Assembly: GCA_013153635.1 (NCBI GenBank) | Contig: JAADDZ010000017.1 | Coordinates: forward strand, 1-14,825 | Direction: 5' to 3' | From: Aquificota bacterium | GTDB lineage: Bacteria > Aquificota > Aquificia > Aquificales > Hydrogenothermaceae | DNA: 14,825 nucleotides | Shown: piece after piece, positions 5,842-12,444 of the stretch | Numbering within the stretch: the first letter of the stretch is position 1 | Layout of the letters: each line of letters begins with the position of its first letter | Notes under the pieces: model-generated | Database searches by the model: none | What the model was told of the DNA's origin: nothing | The model's input: the letters and a program-made list of their open reading frames with translations, nothing else | Translations under genes and position numbers: made by a program

Positions 5842-8800
5842 ATGATAGAGAAGATAATAGACTGGTCAGTCAGGAATAAGATAATAGTTCTATCTTTAAT
5901 AGCCTTAGTGCTTGGAGCTTCCCTATGGGCTTTAAAGGAAACACCCCTTGATGCAATACCAGACCTATCACCTCCACAGGTTATAGTATGGACGAAGTGG
6001 TCTGGTCAATCACCACAGATTATAGAAGACCAGATAACATACCCTCTAGTCAGCACACTTTTATCAGTTCCAAATATAGAAACTGTTAGAGGAATATCTT
6101 CATTTGAGACCTCCGCCGTTTATGTGATTTTCAAAGAAGGAACTAATATTTACTGGGCAAGAAGCAGAGTTTTAGAATACTTGACCCAAATTAAAGACAA
6201 ACTACCAAAGTCTGCCGAAATCACTCTAGGAGCTGACGCCACAGGAGTGGGCTGGATATTTGAGTATGCTATCTTTTCAGAAAAGAGAAATCTATGGCAA
6301 CTTAGAACCCTTCAGGACTGGTATTTGAGATACCATCTTTTGTCTGTTGATGGGGTTGCTGAAGTAGCATCAGTTGGAGGTTTTGTAAAAGGTTATCAAA
6401 TCACGATAGACCCCCAAAAACTTAGAATCTATAACCTGTCTCTAAAACAAGTCCTAAAAGCCCTAAGAGAAAACAACAACGACACAGGCGGAAGAATTAT
6501 AGAGCATAACGGTTTTGAATACATAATTCAAGGTAAAGGTTATATCCAAAATTTAGAAGAAATAATGAACCTAACTATAAAAACAGATGAAAACGGAATA
6601 CCAATAAGGATAAAAGAGATAGGAAAAACAGAGCTTGTTCCAATGCCAAGAAGAGGAATAGCAGAGCTTAACGGTATCGGGGAAGTTGTAGGCGGGATTA
6701 TAGTAATGAGATTTGGAGAAAATGCCTACAGAGTTATCCAGAGTGTAAAACAAAAATTAAAAGAGATAAAACAGTCCCTACCAGAAGACATCAAAATAGT
6801 TACAACCTATGACCGCTTTGAGCTTATAGAAAAAGCGATAGCAACCTTAAAAAGAGCATTACTTGAAGAGATGTTAATAGTAACAGCAGTAATAGGACTG
6901 TTTTTGTTACATTTTAGAAGCTCGCTTGTAATAATACTAACCCTTCCACTAGCAGTTTTAATCGGATTTTTATTTATGAAAATGTTTGGAATTACATCAA
7001 ACATTATGTCCCTTGGAGGAATAGCTATAGCTATTGGAGCTATGGTAGATGGTGCTATCGTTATGGTAGAAAATGCCCACAAAAACCTTGAAAAATTAAA
7101 AAAAGAAAAAGGACATATCACAAACGAAAACAGAATAAAAGCAGTAATAAACGCATCTAAACAGGTAGGAAAACCTATATTTTTTGCACTACTTATTATA
7201 GTTGTTTCATTTTTACCTATTTTTGCTCTTTCAGGACAGGAAGGACTACTGTTTAAACCCCTTGCATACACAAAGACATTTACAATGCTAGCATCATCAG
7301 TTTTAACAATAACTCTTGTTCCAATCCTTATGCTATGGTTTATAAAAGGAAATATTATTCCAGAGCATAAAAACCCTATAAACTGGTTACTTATAAAACT
7401 TTACTCACCAATAATCAAACTTACATTAAAGGCAAGATATATAGTTTTAATACTTACTATCCTTGCAATATACGCAGTTTACCCACTTTATAAAAAACTA
7501 TCATGGGAATTTATGCCAATGTTTAATGAAGAAACCTTTATGTATATGCCTGTTACCCCTTTTGGAATATCAGCAGACGAAGCAAAAAGAATAACCCAGC
7601 TGACAGACAAAATACTTGCATCATTTCCAGAGGTAGACACTGTATTTGGAAAAGCAGGAAGAGCAGAAACAGCAACAGACCCAGCACCCCTTTCAATGAT
7701 AGAAACCATTATCACATTTAAGCCTAAAGAGTACTGGCGAGAAGGAATGACCTATGAAACTCTTATGCAAGAAATGGAAGATAAACTAAAAGTTCCGGGA
7801 CTCACAAACAGTTGGACTTACCCAATAAGAGGTAGAATTGATATGCTACTAACAGGCATAAAAACCCCTCTTGGGATAAAACTCTACGGAGATGATTTAG
7901 ATAAACTTCAAAAAGTTGCAACCCAAATAGAACAATCTCTATCAAAATTACCGCAAACCTTATCAGTTTTTGCAGATAGGATAGCCCAAGGGTATTACAT
8001 TAACATAGAGATAAACAAACAAAAACTTGCCAGATACTCCCTTACAACAGATGATATTTTAACAGTTATCCAAACAGCTATAGGAGGAATTCCTATTTCT
8101 ACAATCTACAAAGGACTTGAAAGATACCCACTACTTGTAAGATTTCCGTATGATTATAGAAATAATATACAAGCACTTAAAAATCTTATAATTCCAACCC
8201 CTTTAAACAGAGGAATACCCTTAAAAGAAGTAGCCAAAATATACTATAAAGAAGCCCCAATAGTGATAAAATCAGAAAAAGGAATGAAAGTAGTATTTAT
8301 CTATATAACGCCACAACCAGATGTACCTCTAAAAGAGTATATATCAAAAGCAAAAAAAGTCATTGCAAATATAAGCATACCTTCAGGATTTTTTATAGAA
8401 TGGGCTGGACAAAGTCAATATCTAAAGCACGCACAAGAAAAACTAAAGCTAATAATTCCTCTAACAATACTGATTATATTTTTACTTGTTTACATAATCT
8501 TTAAAGATATAACCAATACACTCATAGTAATGCTTTCGTTACCATTTGCATCTATTGGGGGGCTGTGGTACTTAGATTATCTAAATTTTAATATGAGTGT
8601 AGCAGTTGTAGTTGGATTTTTGGCACTTTTCGGAGTAGCAGTAGAAACAGCAATAATCATGATTCTGTACATAGAAAAGAGTATAGAAAAATATAAAAAA
8701 GAACACAAAGAGCTAACAAAAGAGTTGTTTTTCAAAGCAATTTACGAAGGAACAGTTTTAAGAGTTCGCCCAAAAATGATGACAGTTTTGACAATACTAG

Positions 8801-8958
8801 CAGGACTAATCCCACTTATGTACATAACAGGAGTAGGAAGTGAAGTTATGCAAAGGATAGCCGCACCAATGATAGGAGGAATAGTATCTTCAGCAATTTT
8901 AACCTTAGTAATTATACCTGCTCTTTATGCAACTTTTAAAAGTAGACTAAGAGAATGA
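5842..8958 (+). CDS. cusA: Heavy-metal RND efflux pump, Cu(I)/Ag(I) type (CusA-like)
   Basis: A full-length 1038-residue proton-driven inner-membrane pump. The TM4 motif GGIAIAIGAMVDGAIVMVEN (D403) has the form found in copper/silver exporters rather than the DFG form of Co/Zn/Cd pumps. Three methionines that bind Cu(I) in E. coli CusA (M573, M623, M672) have exact counterparts at M569 (YMP), M619 (PLSMIET) and M668 (RIDML), each shifted by four. The proton-relay residues are present as D403, E935 (AVETA) and K978 (RPKMM). AAGGG seven bases upstream of ATG is the ribosome site. It is the last gene of the operon and ends nine bases from a convergent gene with no evident terminator hairpin. Copper/silver specificity is inferred from these residues. 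Confidence 0.95.
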   Translation: MIEKIIDWSVRNKIIVLSLIALVLGASLWALKETPLDAIPDLSPPQVIVWTKWSGQSPQIIEDQITYPLVSTLLSVPNIETVRGISSFETSAVYVIFKEGTNIYWARSRVLEYLTQIKDKLPKSAEITLGADATGVGWIFEYAIFSEKRNLWQLRTLQDWYLRYHLLSVDGVAEVASVGGFVKGYQITIDPQKLRIYNLSLKQVLKALRENNNDTGGRIIEHNGFEYIIQGKGYIQNLEEIMNLTIKTDENGIPIRIKEIGKTELVPMPRRGIAELNGIGEVVGGIIVMRFGENAYRVIQSVKQKLKEIKQSLPEDIKIVTTYDRFELIEKAIATLKRALLEEMLIVTAVIGLFLLHFRSSLVIILTLPLAVLIGFLFMKMFGITSNIMSLGGIAIAIGAMVDGAIVMVENAHKNLEKLKKEKGHITNENRIKAVINASKQVGKPIFFALLIIVVSFLPIFALSGQEGLLFKPLAYTKTFTMLASSVLTITLVPILMLWFIKGNIIPEHKNPINWLLIKLYSPIIKLTLKARYIVLILTILAIYAVYPLYKKLSWEFMPMFNEETFMYMPVTPFGISADEAKRITQLTDKILASFPEVDTVFGKAGRAETATDPAPLSMIETIITFKPKEYWREGMTYETLMQEMEDKLKVPGLTNSWTYPIRGRIDMLLTGIKTPLGIKLYGDDLDKLQKVATQIEQSLSKLPQTLSVFADRIAQGYYINIEINKQKLARYSLTTDDILTVIQTAIGGIPISTIYKGLERYPLLVRFPYDYRNNIQALKNLIIPTPLNRGIPLKEVAKIYYKEAPIVIKSEKGMKVVFIYITPQPDVPLKEYISKAKKVIANISIPSGFFIEWAGQSQYLKHAQEKLKLIIPLTILIIFLLVYIIFKDITNTLIVMLSLPFASIGGLWYLDYLNFNMSVAVVVGFLALFGVAVETAIIMILYIEKSIEKYKKEHKELTKELFFKAIYEGTVLRVRPKMMTVLTILAGLIPLMYITGVGSEVMQRIAAPMIGGIVSSAILTLVIIPALYATFKSRLRE

Positions 8959-8967
8959 ATCTTTTGG

Positions 8968-9777
8968 TTAGGTAGAATTACAAACTTGAGGCTCGTATCT
9001 GAATATCATTTCTTTCAAAAGAAAATCAAATTCGAAACTTTCTGGATAAGAAACTTTTATCTTCCACTTTTTTAGGAAATTTTCGTAATATTCTAGGTTT
9101 TCTTCGATAAATCTATTTAAAATCTCAATTTTTGGTTTAAGCTCTAGTTCTTTAGATTTTTTCTTTTCTTCTAAAAGTTTTAAAATCTCTGCTTTTATAT
9201 TTTGGGAGATACTTACCAAGTTTATTAGTTTTTCAAACTCTATCGGAGGTATTTCCTTTTTCTCTTCAATATACTTTAAGGCTGAAATAGGTCTAAGCAC
9301 ATAAAAATATTTTTTTATCTTTACTAAATCCCCTCTTAGATACTCTCTATAGTTAGATTTTGTCATGTGGAGATAGTGATACATAAGAGATTTTGGATTG
9401 AATGATTTTTCCATAAGTTTTTTTATTTTTTTATAAAAGTCTTCATCTTTTAGATAAACGATGGGTGAGTTTAGCCACTCAATCAAGGAAGGGTTTGATT
9501 TTCGTAATAAAAATAAACTTTTCCTCAAATCCCACCCGACAAAGTCCAATTCTCCTTCTCGCAGTTCAATAACATCTCTTTTTTTCTCTATAGAAAGGTA
9601 ATAATCTAATCTGTTTACATAAATAAACCTAATATCATAATCACTATCAGGAGATTCAAATCCCCAAGCCCTGCTTCCAGATTCACATGCATAGAGGATT
9701 TTTATATTGTGTTTTTTTTCAATATCTTCAAGCCGGGTTGTTATATTCTTTTGCATATCTACTATTTTTCTTTCCAT
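8968..9777 (-). CDS. YcgL/RlaP-like nucleotidyltransferase
   Basis: A 269-residue protein of the polymerase beta superfamily, close in layout to the YcgL/RlaP group (Pfam PF10127 by recollection). The active-site stretch is ESGSRAWGFESPDSDYDIRF: G34-S35, catalytic D46 and D48, and a third acidic residue D78 in ELDF. The C-terminal two thirds is helical and charged. The gene starts inside the end of the ATPase gene, overlapping by 16 bp; a second ATG at 9754-9756 (residue 8) just past the ATPase stop is the alternative start. Such overlap implies coupled translation and a shared role. The substrate is unknown; RNA end modification and toxin-antitoxin or defence roles occur in relatives. It differs in class from the small MNT protein at the left end. 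Confidence 0.8.
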   Translation of the reverse strand: MERKIVDMQKNITTRLEDIEKKHNIKILYACESGSRAWGFESPDSDYDIRFIYVNRLDYYLSIEKKRDVIELREGELDFVGWDLRKSLFLLRKSNPSLIEWLNSPIVYLKDEDFYKKIKKLMEKSFNPKSLMYHYLHMTKSNYREYLRGDLVKIKKYFYVLRPISALKYIEEKKEIPPIEFEKLINLVSISQNIKAEILKLLEEKKKSKELELKPKIEILNRFIEENLEYYENFLKKWKIKVSYPESFEFDFLLKEMIFRYEPQVCNST

Positions 9778-11066
9778 AACAGTAAATACTCATACATAGG
9801 CATTATCTTTATATTTTTATCCCCAACAGTTATTTCGTCTTTTTCTTCATAGGTAAGAATTATTCCTTCTTTTTTGTTTAAATAATTTAATGCTTCTAAA
9901 AGACCTTTTATCTCTCTTTCTTTAGTTTTTTTATCCTGTAGGCTATAGCTAACCTGTATAGGAATAATATCTTTATCTTTTATCGCAACAAAATCACATT
10001 CTTTTTTCTCTTTAAAATAAAAAAGTTCGTATTCTCTTGCAATAAGCTCCTTTGCAAGGATATTCTCTAAAAGCTTCCCATAGTTTTCTAAAAAGGAAAA
10101 TGTAAGGGCAGTTAAGAAGCCGTTATCCACCAAGTAGGCTTTTTTCTGTGAAAACTCTGTTTTTAAAATCGACTTTGAAAACTTTTTTATAATCAGTATG
10201 AAAAAGACAGCCTCAAGCATATCAAAAAACTCATACAGAGTGTCTTTTGAGACTTTATAGCCTTGGGATTTTATTTCGTTATAGATGTTATTTATAGATA
10301 TAGGCTTGCCTATGCTTTCTATTAATCTTTTTGTAAAGTATTTAAGGATAGTTGGAGATTTTATATGGTATCTTTCTACTATATCTTTATAAAGCATAAC
10401 TTCAAAGTATTCTTGTAAAATTTTTATTTTTAAATTCTCATCTTCTACTTTAACAACTTCGGGAAAGCCACCAAATTTCATATACTCATTGAACAGATTT
10501 TTTAATATGGTTTTCTTTTCTAAAGAGTATAAATACTTTTTCTCAAACTCAAAATTTTTAAATTTAAGAAACTCTTTGAAACTTAGTGGAAAAATCTTAT
10601 AAGTTATAGTCCTGCCTCTCAAAGAGGTAGCTATTTCAGTAGAAAAAAGTTTTGAATTTGAGCCTGTAATAAAAATGTTTTTAGAGTAGTTGTCATAAAC
10701 CCTTCTAACAAATCTTTCCCAACCTTCAATATTTTGAATTTCATCAAAAAAGAAATAAACCTCATTTAGAGGAATTTCTGGATAAAGCTCTTTATACGCT
10801 TCAATCAGTAAACTAAGCTCTTCGGCTTTTAATTCCAGTCTTTCATCTTCAAAGCTTATGTAAACGATTTTTTCAATGGGTGTATTTTTTAAGAGCTTTT
10901 TTATTGTTTGAAACAAAGCATAAGTTTTTCCACTTCTTCTAACCCCAATTACTGATATTATTTTTTTGGTATTTATAGGTATAACAATATCCCTTTCTAT
11001 TATAAGAGGGAGTTTTTTTCCTTGAAAATCAATTATAAGCTCTTTAAGAATATCTTTCTTTTTCAT
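9762..11066 (-). CDS. AAA-type ATPase with C-terminal DUF4143 domain
   Basis: A 434-residue protein of the AAA_14-DUF4143 architecture. Walker A is GVRRSGKT (41-48), Walker B YFFFDEIQ (104-111, D108-E109), and sensor 1 lies in FITGSNS (132-138). The C-terminal part resembles a restriction-endonuclease fold: E334, then ECDFV with D358, then PIQVSYS. Active members carry (E/Q)xK at the last position, but here it is Q371-V-S373, so nuclease activity is doubtful. These ATPases are common, often mobile, and mostly uncharacterised. No ribosome site precedes the ATG; instead a pyrimidine arm TTTCCTT abuts it, and a mini-ORF overlaps the start. It is followed by the overlapping nucleotidyltransferase gene. 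Confidence 0.88.
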   Translation of the reverse strand: MKKKDILKELIIDFQGKKLPLIIERDIVIPINTKKIISVIGVRRSGKTYALFQTIKKLLKNTPIEKIVYISFEDERLELKAEELSLLIEAYKELYPEIPLNEVYFFFDEIQNIEGWERFVRRVYDNYSKNIFITGSNSKLFSTEIATSLRGRTITYKIFPLSFKEFLKFKNFEFEKKYLYSLEKKTILKNLFNEYMKFGGFPEVVKVEDENLKIKILQEYFEVMLYKDIVERYHIKSPTILKYFTKRLIESIGKPISINNIYNEIKSQGYKVSKDTLYEFFDMLEAVFFILIIKKFSKSILKTEFSQKKAYLVDNGFLTALTFSFLENYGKLLENILAKELIAREYELFYFKEKKECDFVAIKDKDIIPIQVSYSLQDKKTKEREIKGLLEALNYLNKKEGIILTYEEKDEITVGDKNIKIMPMYEYLLLWKEK

Positions 11067-11082
11067 AAGGAAATTTTATCAT
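11044..11082 (-). CDS. Possible 12-codon leader ORF overlapping the ATPase start
   Basis: ATG 11080-11082 opens a 12-residue frame (MIKFPYEKERYS) in another frame than the ATPase. It has a good ribosome site (AAGGA, about six bases upstream), which the ATPase itself lacks. It ends 20 bases inside the ATPase gene, so ribosomes finishing it could restart on the ATPase ATG. This is speculative for so short a frame. Confidence 0.25.
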   Translation of the reverse strand: MIKFPYEKERYS

Positions 11083-11105
11083 GTTTTTTCCTTTTTAGAA
11101 GGAAA
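11067..11105 (-). promoter_or_regulatory. Alternating 7-mer arms before the ATPase, candidate translational switch
   Basis: On the minus strand the order is TTTCCTT (11099-11105), AAGGAAA (11087-11093), TTTCCTT (11067-11073), then the ATPase ATG. The middle arm, which contains the only ribosome site, can pair with either flank: with the first through a 5-base loop, or with the last through a 13-base loop. The two hairpins exclude each other. Confidence 0.4.
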
Positions 11106-11136
11106 TTTTTTACAAAATTATCTTATTCTTACTAAA

Positions 11137-11156
11137 ACTAAAAATAACTAAAAATA
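11137..11156. repeat. Tandem 10-bp direct repeat
   Basis: AACTAAAAAT occurs twice in tandem in the 109-bp gap between the ATPase and membrane-protein genes. It is low-complexity DNA and may mean nothing. The gap also holds the switch-like arms described at 11067-11105 but no clear promoter. Confidence 0.5.
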
Positions 11157-11175
11157 GATGCTATTTACACATTTG

Positions 11176-12408
11176 TTATTTTTTATGTGAATTACTGTTC
11201 TCTTGCGTTTGTGTTTCTTCTTTAATGCTATATCTAAAGTTGATTATATCATTGTTTAGAAGATGTCTTTTAGGAATTGAAATTGTCAACGAAATACTTT
11301 CAGGAACTTTATTTTTGTTAACCTTATTACTATCTTTATTCTTATCGTTTTCTTTATACTCATTTTTTAATTTATTCTTTATCCAGATACTATCATTACC
11401 ATTCCAGATTATTTTTAAATTCTTAAAACATTTGAAAGATTTACTAAGGTTTTCTTTATTTTGTAAGGAAAACTTTATGGGAACTTTTATTCTTAAATCT
11501 GTGTCTTCATATAGGATTGAACATATTCCGTTACAACTATACTCCAATATATTGGAATTTAACATTATATTTAAAGGAAAATCTTCTTTTATACAAACTA
11601 TATTTTTATTTGAAGTAACTCCTAGGAAAGAGTAAGAGGTTTCTAAAAATTTTATGAATCCATTCCAGTTAAAAAACAGATATATTATAGGAAGAGTTGC
11701 TAAGAGAATAGAAGGCACATATTCTCCAGTATAAATACTTAACCCTGATAATAAAATAAGAATTATCGTTATAATAACGACTATCAAGGTTGATATAAAA
11801 TCAAAATTTCCTAATACAAACCATATAAAAAATAATGACATTGAAGAAATTAGAATAAAAAAAGATGATATTGTCCTGAATATGGAAATAGTTATCAATT
11901 TAAAAAAGGGTAAATCAATTCTCTTCTTACTGTAAAAGAAATCAGCAAGTCCTACTATTAATAAAATTAGAAAAATTACATAAAAATACTCACTTTCCTT
12001 AAAGGAAATCAATAAGCCCAGTAAAATTGCCACTATATGTAAAGCACCAATTATAAATACAAATTGTCCTTTTTCTTTATTTGCTTTAATGTCTGGATAA
12101 ATATATAGAAAAGTAAAAAAGAATAAGAAAAATCCTACTGCTACTAAAGTTATTATCGAGGCAAAACCAACTACAGCTATAGTTATCAGAATCAAAAACT
12201 TAACTGGTATAGTATCAAATGACATATCTACAGGCAAAAACCTATGGTAGAGAAAATATGGAATAATAAACACTGCAAATCCATATATTGATACAAGAGA
12301 TAGGATTTTTCCTAAAGGAAAGTCCTTAATTAGCTCTAAAAATTTTTGTGAATCAGAATTTTTGTCATGTCTATTGTTTTTTAAAGGATTGTTTTCTTTT
12401 TCTTTCAT
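11176..12408 (-). CDS. Unrecognised multi-helix membrane protein downstream of cas3
   Basis: I do not recognise this 410-residue protein. The first 30 residues are charged and polar. About eight hydrophobic helices follow, near residues 34-54, 69-89, 90-105, 115-136, 141-159, 172-199, 203-224 and 230-248. Residues 250-410 form a soluble part with four cysteines (C272, C292, C296, C327), beta-rich segments (LRIKVPIKF, ESISLTISI) and a lysine/asparagine-rich linker near 346-368. The ATG has a good ribosome site (GAGGGA, eight bases upstream). The gene begins 36 bp after the cas3 stop on the same strand, so it is probably co-transcribed with cas3. Sampled stretches are only 22-23% GC, far below cas3, which suggests later acquisition. 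A membrane effector role in defence is conceivable but unsupported by any motif. Confidence 0.8.
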   Translation of the reverse strand: MKEKENNPLKNNRHDKNSDSQKFLELIKDFPLGKILSLVSIYGFAVFIIPYFLYHRFLPVDMSFDTIPVKFLILITIAVVGFASIITLVAVGFFLFFFTFLYIYPDIKANKEKGQFVFIIGALHIVAILLGLLISFKESEYFYVIFLILLIVGLADFFYSKKRIDLPFFKLITISIFRTISSFFILISSMSLFFIWFVLGNFDFISTLIVVIITIILILLSGLSIYTGEYVPSILLATLPIIYLFFNWNGFIKFLETSYSFLGVTSNKNIVCIKEDFPLNIMLNSNILEYSCNGICSILYEDTDLRIKVPIKFSLQNKENLSKSFKCFKNLKIIWNGNDSIWIKNKLKNEYKENDKNKDSNKVNKNKVPESISLTISIPKRHLLNNDIINFRYSIKEETQTQENSNSHKK

Positions 12409-12444
12409 TTAATTTTCCCTCTTCTAGTGAGATTTAAAGTTTTC

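Noticed and set aside
6807-7271. 154-residue frame antisense to cusA
   Set aside because: It overlaps a strongly conserved RND gene completely and has no recognisable domain or ribosome site; it is a coding shadow.
8932-8943. ACTTTTAAAAGT palindrome at the end of cusA as a terminator
   Set aside because: It lies inside the coding sequence, has only two G-C pairs and no loop or U-tract, so it would not end transcription.
9762-11066. The DUF4143 ATPase as an active PD-(D/E)XK nuclease
   Set aside because: The expected final lysine is replaced by serine (Q371-V-S373), so catalytic activity cannot be claimed from sequence.
11225-11635. 136-residue plus-strand frame opposite the membrane protein
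   Set aside because: It is hydrophobic only because it mirrors the low-GC membrane gene on the other strand; no separate signals support it.
1681-12430. Shared TTCTAGT near both junctions of the cargo (1681-1687 and about 12423-12429) as a target-site duplication
   Set aside because: Seven bases are expected by chance when comparing two AT-rich gaps of this size, and no transposase, integrase or terminal inverted repeats were found.
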